Source: Inia geoffrensis (Eukaryota; Chordata; Mammalia; Artiodactyla; Iniidae). Taken from it: a DNA stretch of 64,000 bases. Below are positions 20,136 through 34,379 of this stretch, one piece after another. Made by a program: the position numbers and the translations under genes. The stretch spans positions 43,227,396-43,291,395 of the forward strand of contig CM070906.1 in the NCBI GenBank assembly GCA_036417435.1. Reading direction: 5' to 3'. The notes under the pieces are model-generated. The model had not been told where the DNA came from, did not search any database, and saw nothing but the letters and a program-made list of their open reading frames with translations. Position 1 is the stretch's first letter. Every line of letters begins with the position of its first letter.

Positions 20136-22435
20136 TGCTTTAAATGGTTTTCTGGAGAAAGAGTCATTTGAGATAAGACATATTACTAGCAAATAGAATT
20201 CTCTCAGAGAGGTCATGCACAAGCCATGAAATACTAGACTTAAAACCTAAGGATATTCAGACATAATATATGGTGTGGCAAATAATGAAAAGATGGTTTG
20301 CAAGCAGGATAATAAACAAGCAAAGGTCAGCCAATGAAAGGTTTTATATTACATGTTATAATACTAGGATTTTTTGTCTAATTGGATCCTAATTTGAAAA
20401 GACACAGTATACTTTTATCACACGTCATCCAATTAAATATTCTTTCATTAGTTCATTCCACATTCATTTAGCATATGTTAAGTAAAAGCACTTTGCTTGG
20501 TGTTGGATCTTATGAAGTTGCTCTGCTTTGAGAGATTAAAGAAAAACTAGTAACACTAAGGTTACAACTGAGACTTAAAAAAAATGCTTTAAGTTGAATT
20601 TCTATAGTGACTTCATAGACATCAATTATCAAAATAGCCTTCAGTAGACAACTGTTTAGCCATAATATATGGATTAGGAGATACAAGATAAAAACAGCAG
20701 CACTGAAAAAGAAATCCTGTCTACCCTGTACATTGAGGATAAATCTTCCAGTAAGAAGAAAATAGAAAACAAAGAGGGGGGATGAAAAGAGAAAAAGAAG
20801 CAGATAAATATGTTTATACTAAAAACAAAATCATATTTAGACTAATATCTCATAACAACCTCACATTACCTGGGACTAGGTTTTCTTAGAAGTTCTTTGT
20901 TGATTCAGTTCTTAAGAAGTAGCACATTAATGGACATTTCGAAAAATCATATTTCTTCTTATTCTGTTTATGTATTGGATACTGTTTGAAATGGAAGAAG
21001 GAAAATGGTAGAAACTTGGAATGGTGAAAATCTCAGAGAAAGATAATAACTTCTTTAGTAGATAAGACTTGTGCTGTTCCCTATTTCACTGTCTTCCTGC
21101 CCAGGATTTGTTGACTGGTGTAATCAAGTGAAAGAGCAGTGGTGATGGATGTCAGATGATTATAATTTCTGTGTTGTTGTTCTAGCCATCACAAGTCTGA
21201 AATATTTTCAGAATGCTGCAGCTGCAACTGATGCCATTTCTGAGCAATGATCATAACAATTTGCAAATATACATGGATTAGCGTTGTACTAATGTGAGCC
21301 TTGGAAACCAGTACACTGTGCAGCTGTTCATTTACAGTGTATAAATGTCCAGTCCTATGGGAAAGGTAACTTTGTACCAGGATGAGCCTACCGCATGAAT
21401 TTTAGAATGGTATAAATATAAATTACAAATTAAATACATACCTGGAAAGCATATTATCTCTACACAACAAAAGGCAAGAAATTAAAATTGACGTTTATAT
21501 CTATGGATCAACTTCCTCTACAAAGAATGTTCATGAAACTCTGGATTGATAGCTGCTCACTGAGTTAAACTAATGGTAATGATTAGGAATTTTTAAAAAT
21601 CATTTTTAAGCTGTAAATCTTTAGAGAAATTGGTTTCTCATAAAATTTAATTTTTACTCTAGAATGGAGCTTCACCTAGGCAATCTATTAAGACACATTT
21701 TTTCCTTGATAAAATTCATAGAATGATTTGTGACTTTTACCCATAGGAAAGCAAAATAAAGACAAACAGGATAATTCCATTTTTCCTTTCAATTATATTT
21801 AGTATAAGTTTCTTCCTCTCTTAAAAAAGTTAAAAAAAAAAAAAGATCTTTAGGAAGAACTAAGTGATATACACTGAATTTTCTTTAATAATGTCTTTTT
21901 TTTGGAATAGGTCTATTTTAATTTTTTAAAATTAATTTGCTGTTGAGCATGAAAAGTGTTTCTTTCACTATACAAACTAGATTTCAAAGCACACAAAAAA
22001 TGAGATCATCAAAAGATCTTTCACTGGTGTTACATACTTTCTTTTTGTCATATTCTAAATGTTACCCATGGAGAAGGCATATGTGGAATTAGAAGTACAT
22101 ATACTTATCCTAATAATATCCTGTTAATTAGTCTAAAAATTCCAAAAACGATGAATTGCAGGATCATTTCCCCTTTGATGCTCATCAACAAATAAGGTGA
22201 GAAGTAATATTTATGTATTAGAAATCTACATCCAAACTCAGTCACCTGCAGCCTATACGCTGTATAAGATTTAGTGATGCTCCTTTTAAAGAGTATTGGC
22301 CCTTACTCCATGGTTCTCAGATCCAGGGCAGGCCAGAAGAGACCATATTTCAACAAACTTCTAGGTAATTCACTTTCATTAAAGAACCACAGAGTTAAAA
22401 ATGCTGTGCTAGTACAAGATTCAAACAAGAATTAA
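20136..22435. other. AT-rich DNA, nothing recognised
   Basis: No gene, RNA gene or nameable repeat seen. Open frames are all short and random-looking. Confidence 0.5.
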
Positions 22436-22960
22436 ATTGAACAATGCCTACTGCCTGCTATATACATAATACAATGCTGGGGAGTGTTAGAGATAAAACA
22501 GAAACAGAAGTCCTGGTCATTAATCTGAAGGGTCTAATGATACAGTTTGGAAAAAATTAAAAATGCACAAGACAAGTAATATATAAGGGGTGATCAATTA
22601 AATAAAGAGTATTTACTGTGGAACATCAGTATTGAAGATCAGTGAAGGACAGAGTTGTTAATAATGTGTCATAAAGATGATAAAATATAAGACGTGGTTG
22701 GGTCTTCAAAAAATGAGAACCATTTGAACACTCAGAGGTGAGTAGATAGGGTCTTTCCGGTCAAAGCTATAGATTTGCAAGTTATGGAAGTAGTATGAGA
22801 TAAGAAATCTAATTACATGTTGAAGAGAACTGAGAAAGTATATTGAACAAATAGTGTGACATGAAATTATGAAGAAAGTTGGAAACTGGGCAGAGTAGTA
22901 GATTCTGCACTGATTGCTGTAAAACCTGGTCTCTTCCATCATCAGAATATGCAGACTTTC
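22436..22960 (+). repeat. Ancient interspersed repeat, family not assigned
   Basis: The start ('tactgcctgctatatacata', then 'aatgctggggagtgttagag' and 'ataaaacagaaacag') and later blocks resemble a widespread old mammalian repeat with the pattern 'ctggggatacagcagtgaac'. Related text occurs at 43845-44400 and 63340-63435 in this window. I cannot name the family with confidence. Confidence 0.35.
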
Positions 22961-24125
22961 TCATGTGATGCAAGAATGATCCTGATAAAACTTGCTTCAG
23001 CATGAATAAAGCACTATTTTATAAAATCAAGGATGAGAACATGGAAGAAGTGATTGTTGCTTATTTAAGAATCTATTCTAATCTTAATATATTATGTACA
23101 GTAGAAGGACAAATAGTTTAATTTTAAACCTGGAATCTGAAAAGGCCACAAAAGCTTTCTAATCCATTTATCTCATTTTCCAGTGCACAATTTGGACTGT
23201 AGATGTGATAATATCTATTCCATTTTTTCCTATTATATCATGATGCAATATGTTGAAAAAGACTAATACTATGTATTAATTAATATCTCCATGGTGTTGA
23301 GTTATTGTTACCTTTAGAATACGCAATTAAATTTTTTTTTAAAATGCAATCCAAATGTGTCTATTATAACAAATATTTCTGTCAGTATAAAATAAATAAT
23401 AATGAGGTTTCACCTCTATTTAGTGATTGTGACATGCAAATTGTGTTGTTTATTGCTTAATTAGTGGTATGTGCTTTTTATTTGTGCTTTTTATGTGCTT
23501 TTTATTTCACATTTTATGAAATCAGTGGTTGGCTATAAGCACTAGATGTAAATAGAAATGATCAAGAACATAAATGGAGGATCCACCTTAAAAAACAGTA
23601 TCTCTTCTTCTGCAAAAAGAAAGAATGAGATGAGAATAGGCTGAAATTTGAGAATGAGAGGCAGATTTGAGAGGCTGGGTGTAGAAGATCTCTCTCCAAG
23701 AGACAAAATTATCAAACTGGTAAGAGAGCAGCAGGCTCAAAATCTGAGGACTGGGGGGAGATGATGTTCTGCTATAACCACCAGAAGAAAGAGGAAATCG
23801 ACCTAACTTGAACAAAACTTCTACAAGCTTTGAATTCACTTATACTTTTGCATCAAATACTACATGTCCTGTGATACAGCCTCAGCTAATCATCCAAAGA
23901 TGAGTAAGTCATGGCCTCTTCATTATCAGGCTTGACCACAGTGGTGAAAAGCTGATAGAAACATGGTGTTTTTGAAGAACCAATGACCATATTTATGGTT
24001 TTTTCTTCATATAATGTTTAGTTGTCTACCAGAAAGAGAGGTAAACAGGGTTGTAGCAATGTACCCAGACTGGAAATTGATAGTTGGGAGGAAGTGGGGG
24101 TCAGAATACAAGGGACTGAAGAGTG
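22961..24125. other. AT-rich DNA, nothing recognised
   Basis: No gene or nameable repeat is seen. The minus-strand 83-residue frame at 23588-23839 has no recognisable features. Confidence 0.5.
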
Positions 24126-24134
24126 ACAAAGGTC

Positions 24135-24300
24135 AGTGTGTGTGTAAGCAACTGTAATATGGAATTATATTGGGAAAGTCATTTAATCTCTAAATCAGTT
24201 TCCTTATTAGTAAAATAAGGATAACTGAACTTCATAAGGTTGTTGTATATATAAAATCAGACTACACATATGAAAGCATGTTGAAAGAAAATACTATTCA
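24135..24300 (+). repeat. MIR-type SINE relic
   Basis: The text 'gggaaagtcatttaatctct' followed by 'cagtttccttattagtaaaa' and 'ttcataaggttgttg' follows the MIR consensus pattern (gggcaagtcacttaacctct, then cagtttcctcatctgtaaaa, then tcatagggttgttg). The ends are eroded. Confidence 0.75.
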
Positions 24301-26685
24301 TATATAGCATTTTAGAAAAGTTTGTGAAAGACAAACAATTCCCATGTTTTCTCCCATATCAATAAATATTTTCTAAGGTAAAAGATAATAGGTTAATAAA
24401 AGGAATAATGGCAGATTTCCATTATTTCATTTTTTCTTGATTTAATATGTAATATTCAGAGTGTTGTATGGAAATGTATATTCATTCACAAATAGTTTTG
24501 ATGTTCTGTGACCTACAATGGTTACCAGGCAATCAAATTTATTGACCTGTGGAGAAAAATGAATAGTCCTGAGCTCTCTATAAAGGGTACAGTAAATCTA
24601 GTAGCTGTGTAATTAACTTATAATTATGTAAGCAATAAAGGCATAATTATAAGATTATTAATATGTTAAAATTATAAGGAATTTTCTGGCATTTAATTAA
24701 CATTTACCAAGGCAAGCTACAGCAAATTAAATATCAATTAATAAAAATAGTGACATTTATTTAGATACTCTATTAGCTGTCACCAATTATTAACTTGTTA
24801 TCCCTGGCTTTTAAAATTCTGATTAAGTGCCTAAATATTCCTTACAATTTTTATGTGTTAAAAATCTAATTATATTAGTGTCCTGTAATTTAAAATTGAT
24901 TACACAGCATCTCTCATAATAAATCTCAATACTCTCTTAACTGTCAATTGATGCATAATTGACATGTACTCATTTGTAAAGCCAAATAAACACTTCCACT
25001 GGAACTAAGCAAGCTTACAAAAAGTTCTCTCTTTAAGTACCCAATCTTAAAAACCTCAAATTAAAAGAAAAAATAGTAAACATATGGACCCACCTACATC
25101 TAGTGCAAAACACTGGATATGACTCCATGCCTTTAGCTCAGATTCATGATTTAGAATATGTTTTTCAAACACATAGCTGGCTACCTAAGAGATATCCATG
25201 TAAATTTACTTTACCTCTTTTAATCTTAAGCACACGGCACCCCTGGGAAACTTACAGGTGTAACAGCATTTCCCAAGCAACCACTGACTCCTAGGACCAA
25301 CAGATATAAAAGTATGCCTAGCTGGTACAGTTATGATGAAAGATGTCTTAACTAGTATAAAATATTCATCATTCATGACAGCCATGTTAATCCCAAACTC
25401 TCATGATTCAGTTCTTTCATGCATAACTTCTCAGTTACCAAGATGAGATAAGAAGTTTGAGAAGTATACTAACAGATAAGCCAGGATCTTTGTAAAATAT
25501 ACATGATAGCATTAAAAAAGAACTGAAGTAAATAAATCAAGAAAGCCACCAAAAGTAATAGATAAAATAGTCTGTTTTATGACATTTATTATAAAAGTAA
25601 TAATAGAAATGATTGCTGTTGTTGTTACCTGGAATAAGTTCAATTTTAACAAGGCATAGTCTGCAAATTGTGGCCGATTAAAAACTTACTTGAAAAAATT
25701 CTATGGTCAAATATATTTGAAATTTTTTTCTTCGAGAGTTAAGGTATACACTAGCAAATAGAAGAGTACGAGGAATCCTTCAGTGAAGAAATCTATTTAA
25801 ATTTGTCAAACATAGCATTTAAGCACAGAACTTTTAATTCACATCGAGCTTATTAATCTATCAACAAACTAAACACAGAAAGGCTCTGTTAGAAGACAGG
25901 ATTATCTTAAAAATAAAAAGACAGTGCAGTGTTCCCTAGACTATCTTAATCCTGAGCATTTTAATTAGAGAATATGATGTATGTGAAATTTAGTGATAAA
26001 AATTTCATGGCTTTTCTAGTTAGCTTATGAAGTTATGGGTGAATATGTTCCTTTTAGCTAAATCTGTGACCTCTTAAGGGGACATGTGTCAAAATTGTTA
26101 TTTAAAAAAAAAAAAAAAGAATATTCATTCCTTGTTTCACAATAGCATAAACTGGCCCCCCCCCAAAAAAAATGTAGGCTTAAATGTTTGACTGTCATCA
26201 GGTCCTCACATATTACAGACATTTGAACAGACTGATACCACATTAAGAGAAAATACAAACTTCCTTTTAACTAGGAAACTTTTTTAAAAGATTAAACTAT
26301 ATTTAAATAAATAATAATCAGGTGAATTGTGACACAGTCAATGTATAAAATATATTTGAAATCAATTAAGAATAATAATGAGCAAATGATAGTAAAGAAG
26401 AGCATACTATCTCTGGGTTGAGATGTCTTCTTCAGAAACTATGTCTTTGACTCTAATTTTAAACATAATTATTTATTATAACTGCCACTCAGACTTTGTG
26501 GTCCTCATTCAAACTAAACTATTTTCCTTGATAATATCCCCTTAACTGATCTATTTAGAAATTAACTTTTCAAAACAAAAACTGGCTTAATTTACTTATC
26601 ATGACACAATGTGTCATTCTCACTGCACCTGTCAATCTTCCTTTAAGATTATCACATATACATTTTAGTTTTTAAAAAACGTTTT
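24301..26685. other. AT-rich DNA, nothing recognised
   Basis: No gene or nameable repeat seen. A poly(A) run lies at 26103-26118 and a C-run/A-run pair at 26157-26171. Confidence 0.5.
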
Positions 26686-26687
26686 AT

Positions 26688-27005
26688 GGGGCTTCCATGG
26701 TGGTGCAGTGGTTGGGAGTCTACCTGCCAATGCAGGGGACACGGGTTCGATCCCTGGCCCAGGAGGATCCCACATGTCGCAGAGCAGCTAGGCCCATGCA
26801 CCACAACTACTGAGACTGCACTCTGGAGCCCGTGAGCCACAACTGCTGAGCCCGTGTGCCACAACTACTGAGGCCCGTACACCTAGAGCCCAGGCTCCGC
26901 AACAAGAGAAGCCACTGAAATGAGAAGCCCCTGCAATGAGAGGCCTGTGCGCCACCACAAAGACCCAATGCAACCAAAAATAAAAATAAATTAAAAAAAA
27001 AAAAA
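26688..27005 (+). repeat. CHR-1-type tRNA-derived SINE
   Basis: A SINE of about 315 bp that starts gggcttccatggtggtgcag, with tRNA-like A and B boxes (B box near 'gggttcgatccc' at 26743-26754). A body of repeated 'gccacaactactgag' type units follows, then 'acaagagaagccactg', and the 3' tail 'ccaaaaataaaaataaatt' plus poly(A). The long body with repeated ccacaactactgag modules and the AAATAAA tail distinguish it from the shorter CHR-2 copies. It is fairly diverged. No clear TSD was found. Confidence 0.85.
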
Positions 27006-27229
27006 TTTACACTTCTTACTATGAAATATATATGGATAAATAATGTGCATAAAAAGGTAAGTACTGTTCAATAAATTATTCTAAAGGAATCCTTGCACAA
27101 TGCCTACCAGGCCAAGAGGTAAAATACTGCCAGCATTTCAGGTGATCCCTGCATGACTCTTTGCAGTTAAAAATTCCTTTCTTCCCAACTGGATACAACC
27201 AATATTTTGATGTCAATGGTAAATAAATG

Positions 27230-28890
27230 CTTTCTTCCTTTTTTGTATAGTTTTACTGAGTATGCATTTTGAAACATTATATTTTGTGTTGCCTATTTTT
27301 TAAACTTTATATAAATGGAATCATATATGCTCTTTTATCACTAGCTTTATTTATTCAAATTATATTTGGAATTTCATCTGTTTTGTTGTATGTTGTAAAG
27401 TTTGTTCACTGTTCTTTAATATACTACAATTTGTTTATGCATTCTCCTGTTGTGGATGTTTTTATTTTTTCCAGTGTTTGGTTATTATAAATAATGCTTC
27501 CCGGACCATCCTTATACATGTGCATGCACATGCATTTCTGGAGTAAAGAGGAATTACTTCATGGTAATTGGTTCAGTAAATGTATGTTCTATGTTAGTAG
27601 GTATTATAGCACAATTTTACAAAGTAATTTTACCAATTTACATTCCCAAAAGAAATGCACAGAAATTTCCATTCATCTACGCCTTTAATAAACTTTGGTA
27701 TTATGTGTCATTTTTATTTTGCCCATTCTGCTGGCTGTGTAATTGTGTCTAACTTTCATTCCTCTGATGAATAAGCATTTGAACATCTCGTAATATGCAT
27801 ATTGACTACTGGCACATCCTCATTTGAAGAGCCTGAACAAGGTTTTTACCCATTTTTTATTGGCCTATTTGCCTTTTTCTTGGTATTTTGTTGGGACCAT
27901 TATATATTATCTGGGTACAGGTTTTTGCTAGTTATATGCATTGCATACATTTTCTCACACTATTTGGTTTAACTTTCACCTTCTAACTGGTGCATTTTAG
28001 TAAATACCAGGACTTAATCTTAATGGAATTTAATTCATCAAATATCATGTCACACTGTATTCTGCTGAAGAAACTTAGCCTGCTCCAAGGTAATAACTAC
28101 GTTTCATCTAAAAGATTTATTGTTTTACTTTTCTACTTTAAATCTATGATATATCTGTAATTGACTCTTGCATATGGTATTAATCAAGGGTTATCATTCC
28201 TTTTAAAAAAATGCGAATGTTTAATTGAACTAAGACCATTTATTTAAGAGGTAATTTTCCCCTTTTCTGGCTGTAGTAATTAATCAAAAGACCGTTAACA
28301 TATGTTTCATTGTTATACCAAATACTATAATATGTAGATATTTATAATGGGTTTTTATATCTAAATCTTTAATTTCTCCAGCTTTGTATTTCTCTTTTGA
28401 GTTTTCCTTGACTATTCCTGACTTTTAATTACCATGTAGCCTTTAGAATGAAGCTGTGGATTTATACAAATGTACAAAATTTTATAGGATTTTGAATATG
28501 ATTTCATTGAATTTAAAGAACAGTTTTAAAAGATGGTGTTTTCAAATTTTAAAATTTTCTAATTCAAGAAAATTTACTTAGATTTTTAGAAAACTCATAC
28601 TTAATGATGTTTTGTATTTTTAAGTATAGAAATTTTGCACATATTTTGCTACATTTATTCATAGGCATTTGATGTTTTCTAATGCTGTAATAAATTACAC
28701 TATTTAAAACTTTTCTGTTTGTTTTCTACAATGACCTGGTCTTCAATAAACTTGATACATTCACTTTAATTAGAAAAGTGTGTCCATAGTGTCATTTTGA
28801 TTTTCTATATATACAATCACATTTTTTGGCAAATAGTGAAAATTTCACATGTTTTTTCCTAAACTTTATAATTTTATTTGCCTTAAATAT
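27230..28890 (-). repeat. Old L1M, 3' part, antisense
   Basis: The plus-strand text has the antisense L1M 3' end/ORF2 C-terminus pattern: 'ggaatcatatatgctctttt', 'ctcctgttgtggatgttttt', 'ttataaataatgcttcccgg', 'accaatttacattccca' and 'cccattctgctggctgtgta'. It is heavily mutated, and the right-hand end is a guess. Confidence 0.65.
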
Positions 28891-28929
28891 CTGGCTAGGA
28901 CCAAGTTTGCCATGTTGAATCAAAATTGT

Positions 28930-29460
28930 GACAGAGAATGTATTACTAGAATATCAAACAGAATTAGCAGAAGACAGGATTAATGAAAGAAGGGCAATAA
29001 AAATGTTCAAACCAAATAATAGAGAAAAAAAAGAATGGAAATTGAAGAAAATAGCATAAGAAATAAATGAAAAACACTGAAAAGTTCTAACAAACGTATA
29101 ATTGAAGGAATATTTAAGATGATGCCTGAGACTATTCCGAAACTGAAAAAAGTTATGAATTCACAAGTTGAAAACACCTAGTAGGACAACAAAGAAAACA
29201 TACCTAGGCACATACAAGTTAGAGTACACAAAGCAAAAGACAAAAAAAAAAAAAGCTGGTATATCTTATTTTGAAAAATTAAAAATAAGAGTGACAGTGA
29301 TGTCCCACCAGAAATCAAGAGGCAAGACAATGAAATAGCATGTTTAAAATGCTGATATAACTTCCAAACTAGAAATCTATGTGTATTGGAAATGTATTTC
29401 AGAATGGAAGAAAAAAGTAAAGAAACATTGAGAGAAATTCAAAAATGAGTTTGTATAAAA
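28930..29460 (+). repeat. Old L1M ORF1 relic
   Basis: The degraded ORF1-like sequence has 'gatgcctgagactattccga', 'cacctagtaggacaacaaag' and 'aaatcaagaggcaagacaat' blocks. Stops are frequent. It is followed directly by ORF2 sequence from beyond the endonuclease domain, so a large internal piece is missing. Confidence 0.55.
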
Positions 29461-29490
29461 TTCAAAGCAAGCAGAAGAAAATAACTAATA

Positions 29491-29505
29491 AAAAACTAGA
29501 GTAGA
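29491..29505. repeat. TSD, left copy, of CHR-2 SINE
   Basis: The sequence aaaaactagagtaga is matched by aaaaactagagcaga at about 29708-29722, one mismatch. Confidence 0.8.
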
Positions 29506-29722
29506 GGGCTTCCCCGGTGGCACAGTGGTTGAGAGTCCACCTGCCGATGCAGGGGACACGGGTTCATGCCCCGGTCTGGGAAGATCCCACATGCCATGGA
29601 GCAGCTGGGCCCGTGAGCCATGGCCACTGAGCCTGCATATCTGGAGCCTGTGCTCCACAACAGGAGAGGCCACAACAGTGAGAGGTCCATGTACCGTAAA
29701 AAAAAAAAAAAACTAGAGCAGA
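29506..29722 (+). repeat. CHR-2-type tRNA-derived SINE with right TSD
   Basis: The SINE is about 200 bp: gggcttccccggtggcacag head, B-box-like 'gggttcatgcc', 'gaagatcccacatgccatgg', 'tgctccacaacaggagaggc' and a poly(A). It inserted into the old L1 ORF2 relic. The right TSD copy ends at 29722. It was mobilised in trans by L1. Confidence 0.92.
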
Positions 29723-31050
29723 AATCAAGGAAATTGGAAACAGGAAATCAATAAAGAAAAACAACAAAATCAAAAGCTGGTTCTTATGAAAAGTCAACAG
29801 AAATTGATAAGCTTTCTAGTCAGGTTAATTAAGAAAAAAAAGAGAAGATACAAATTGTTAATATTGGAAATGAAAAGAGATCATCACTATTGATTCTTTA
29901 CATATTAAGGGATAAAAAATAAATATTATAAACAACTCTATGCCCACAAATTTGATAGCTTAGATGGTCTAGTTAAATTCCTTAAAAGATACAATCTACC
30001 AAACCTCACACAAGGAGAAATATGTAATGTTAATAGTCCTACATTTATTAAAGAAATTGAATCAATAATTAATAACCTTACATAACAGAAAGTACCAGCC
30101 CAGATGCGTTCACTGGTGAATTCTACTAAACAATTAAAGAGGAAATTACACCAATTCTCAACTCCTTCTCCCAGAAAAAAGAATTAGAGTGAATACTTCC
30201 TAACTCATCCTGTGAGGCCAGCATCACCCTAATACAAAAACCAGGCAAAGACGTTACAAGACAAGGAAACTACAGACCAATAATTCTTGTGAACATAGAT
30301 GCAAAGATCCTCAATGAAATATTGTTGAATGAAATAATATTCAATGAATATTGAATCCAAAAATATATAAAAAACTATGCAGCACAACCAAGTGGGATTT
30401 ACCTCAGGTATGCAAGGCTGGTTCAGTATTTGAAAATCAGTTGATGTAATCCATCATATCAACAGATTAAAGAAGAAAAATAATATCGTATCAATGAATG
30501 CAAAAAAATCCAACAAACTTCATTACCCTTTCATGATTTAAAAAAAACAAACAAAAACTCTCAGCAAGCTAGGAATAAAGAGGAACTTCATCGACTTGAT
30601 AAAGAACATCTACAAAAAACCTATAGCCAACCTCATACTTAATGTTAGGAACTAGATGCTTTCCCACTGAGATCAGGGACAAGGCGAGGACATCTGCTTT
30701 CATCACTCCTACTCAACATTATACTGGAAGTCATAACTAATATAGTAAGACCAAAACCCAAAAAAGTCCAGATTGGGAAGGAAGAAGTAAAACAGTCTTT
30801 GTTTGCAGATGATATAATTGTATATGAAGAAAATCCAAAGAATCAACAAAATAATACTGGAACTAATAAGCAATTATAGCAAGGTTGCAGGATATAAGGT
30901 AAATACGCAAAAGTCAATTGCTTTCTTATATTCCAACAGTAAACAATGGAAATTTGAAATTAAATAAAAAATACCGCTAAAAAGAGAAATATTTAGATAT
31001 TTAGATAAATATTTAGAAAATCTAAAAAATATGTACAATAGCTAAATTGC

Positions 31051-34000
31051 TATCATCAAGGCAGCTGGATTCTGTTTGAGTTTCCCTCCCTGAGTCTAGG
31101 GCCCAGAAGTTGCCACTAGCCTGAAACTCTGAGCAATCAGAGCTACACCAATAATAAAGAAAAAAATTTATAGAAATTTATGATTACTGGTAAAAGTTTT
31201 TCCTCTTCCTTGCAAAACATCATATTGCAAAGCAGTCAAGCTGTCAGAAGAAACAATTGGCTGAATTTTTAGTTTTCATATGAAAGTCAACCATTTTCAC
31301 TGAATTATTTATAATACTATTCTGACAAAAATATTTTTAATTTTTAAACCAAACAAGCCAAACAATACAAAAAAATAGACATATATACATGCATATATAC
31401 ATACATACATAAAAATAAAGTCAAACAAAAAAACTCAACACCCTGACTCATCTTCAAGGTGTAAAGATAAAATTTAAATCTTCTTCTGATCTTGTATACG
31501 ATATGTTCCATGGCAGACAGGTAACTATGTTAAAGTAAGGACTAAATGTTAGTTTCACCATTTCTATTCCATAATGGTTTATGTAATTAACTGTTGAATA
31601 TCCATATAAAACAGACCTTGAACTAATTTTTATTATGATTTTCTTTTGTTGGTTTTAACACTACATACCATATAAATTTAGACAAAAATAGCCATGGGAG
31701 ATCCGGTTTAGACTAAGATTTTTCGGGAGAAACACTTCTCTACCCAAATTCCAGATACGTGTACAGACAAGTGTTGATGAGTTGTACCTGTACTAGTGGT
31801 GTAGTTTTTCTTTCTGGTCCAAACTATTACTCAGGGTATCACATTAGGAGCTCTAATATTATGAATTTTCTATCTCCTTAAGTCCAAGTTCTGTCTCCAA
31901 TCCATAGCTGGAGATGAACAGCACCAGTCTTAGCTTACTAGGACTGAAACCACTTCAGACATATGAGATTTCTTGTCATTTCTCCTTGTGTTCAATGGAG
32001 AAAATACAGGAGGATTTGTATTAGTAAATGAGACTGCATTTTTCAAAATTAAATATATAATCCAGAAGAAGCTAGATTAAGATAGGTATGATTTGTGATA
32101 ACATATTTTAACTTTTTAGTATGTCTTTGTATTTACATTTAAATGGGTGTGGCAAATAGCTAGTATTGAGCAATACTTCAAGACAAACAATGAACTGCTT
32201 CTTTCTTAGATGCTTCAAAACAAATAATGAATTGTTATTTGAAGAAGGTGTCAGCAAGTTGACTTACTTCTCTAATTGCTAACTTATCTGACACTTCTTT
32301 ATAGAGAGTTTTCCTTTTTAAATTGTGGAAACAGGAGAAGGGTTAAGTATGCAGGTTTTTAAGGAACTTCTGTGCATACAAAGTAAACCAATACAGGTGC
32401 ACTTATCAATAAGCGAGTGTTGAGCTATCTACCGATAAGGTTGCTAAAGGAGACATCAAATCTGTAGAAAAGCGATATGGCCAATAAGTTGGGAGTTAAT
32501 TTTTCTAGAGTAATCAGGAATTGATGATGCAATCAATAATAAACTAGACTTGTGCTTCCTTCTAGATTATTCTAATAATTAAAAGTTAATGTTTATAATC
32601 AGTTAGCTAAGGTATTCACAATTTCTGAACTATTATTTTTAAGTAAAACCTGAATCCTAGTAATGCTACTATGATATTCTTTTTTTTTTTTCTTTAATGG
32701 GCCAGTTAAAGTTTAGATCTAAGATAGTAAATGCATAACAATTTAAAAAATATTTTCTGTCTCTATTTGTAAAACTAGGATAGTAAAAATCTCCATGTTT
32801 CGCAACTGGATGAGTTTGTGTGTGAGGAGTACGAGTCATAGTTATTTACTGGCTGTGTCCATTTAAAATTTTACATTGTATTGAGTGCTTGTCAAGGTAA
32901 CAATGGGAGATGGCTTACTGATGATACCTATACATTATAGATATATAACAGATGAAAATGTATGTTTTCTTTTATGACTCAAACTATTTTATATTATCGA
33001 CATCAATTATTCATTATGATTTGGATATGATAGGTAATCAGTAGGGAAGTCATAGTTTGCTAGTGTAATCTTTTAAATCACAAACATCTACCTGCTATTT
33101 TATTCATACTTCATTAGAGAATTTCTTTCTTAAATTCCTCTTACAAGATATCAAAATTTTATGACCTGTACTAGGTAAATATTGAACACAACTTCTTTGA
33201 TACATAACTCAAATTCAAAACAAACAGAAACACTGACCTTTTTCAGAATGGTTTTATAACCAACTTACTTGGAGATGTATAAAAATCAATTTGTGTTTAT
33301 TGAGCATACAGTGTGCAAGCTATGACACTATCTCTTAAGTGTTTAAACATTGCTTTTAAGAGTTGGCCCAGGAAACAAATCTTCTCTCATATTTTGGGAG
33401 ATTAGTCAGCATTTTATCACAGAGGTTGATTCTCAAAGAAGATACCAACAAGGACATACTAATTATTGTGGAAATTTTGTCTGAACTCAAGTTCTTACTT
33501 TGTGTACTGTATGTTTTAACCCAATACGTGGTTAAAATATTCAGTTTCTAATATTTGTATTCAGTAATGCTATTTTTTCAAAGAGAGAGTGGGCTCCTAA
33601 GTCCTTTTATTTTCTTGGAAAGCTTTCTTGATAACTGGCATGTCAAAATGTCCCAGGCTCATGTTGTATATTTTCTGCCCCAGAACGAGAATCAGTAGTT
33701 TCTCTACAAGACTCTGGTTTCTTCTAATGGGAAATGATAAATTAGGATCATTATTAGTGCTTGGAAAGCAAACTGCTGCTGAGCTGGTCATTGTTTCTAA
33801 CATGTTTTTGATGGACAGAGCTAAGGATATTTATTAGGAATATATACTGGCTAGAAATCATGTGTGTGTGTGTGTGTGTGTGTGTGTGGATTTACACAAG
33901 ACATACATATATAAACATATATATGTGTATGTAAGTTGCATATAAATATTTAAAGGTAAAATACCTCATGTTTTTACACTGATATTACTATTATATGTGC

Positions 34001-34370
34001 AGCATTCAGGGTTTTTTACTTAACCTTTTCTATATTACATCTGAGTCTCCTTAGTTCCACACTGAGAATTCTAGTTTTCTAGAACAATAGGGATGATGGA
34101 ATTAAACTATAATTACATATTTTCAGTGTCTTCGTTACATACAACAGTTTTAAACTAACAATGTTAATATTTTTATCATGAATTACTTGTACTGAAAATG
34201 GTTAAAAATGTTGATATGTGCTATCCCCATTATCCCCCTCATTGTCAATCACTGTCTTCTGTCTAAATTATCACAACAGATGGGCACTGCATGCTATTTT
34301 CTCCCCCTTTTAATTCTCATTTAAGAAGTATAAGAATTACCTATTTAATGCTCATCTCTTCTCCACTATG
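31051..34370. other. AT-rich DNA, nothing recognised
   Basis: No gene or nameable repeat seen apart from a GT microsatellite (33861-33888) and an ATAC/ATAT-rich stretch near 31380-31415. Confidence 0.5.
33861..33888. repeat. (TG)14 microsatellite
   Basis: Fourteen uninterrupted TG units, likely length-polymorphic. Confidence 0.97.
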
Positions 34371-34379
34371 TGTCTCTCT

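Larger units (their letters stand above)
29480..31050 (+). repeat. Old L1M ORF2 relic (reverse transcriptase part)
   Basis: Relic ORF2 interrupted by a CHR-2 SINE. Recognisable blocks include 'atcaaaagctggttctta' (29770), 'ctggtgaattctactaaac' (30112), 'ggaaactacagaccaataat' (30266) and the RT catalytic site tttgcagatgat at 30802-30813, which reads FADDI. Indels and stops are numerous. It ends at about 31050, in the Z-region equivalent. Confidence 0.85.

Noticed and set aside
26652..26973. Minus-strand frames of 61-70 residues over the CHR-1 SINE, and similar frames over the CHR-2 SINEs
   Set aside because: They arise from the GC-rich SINE bodies and recur wherever the SINE does.
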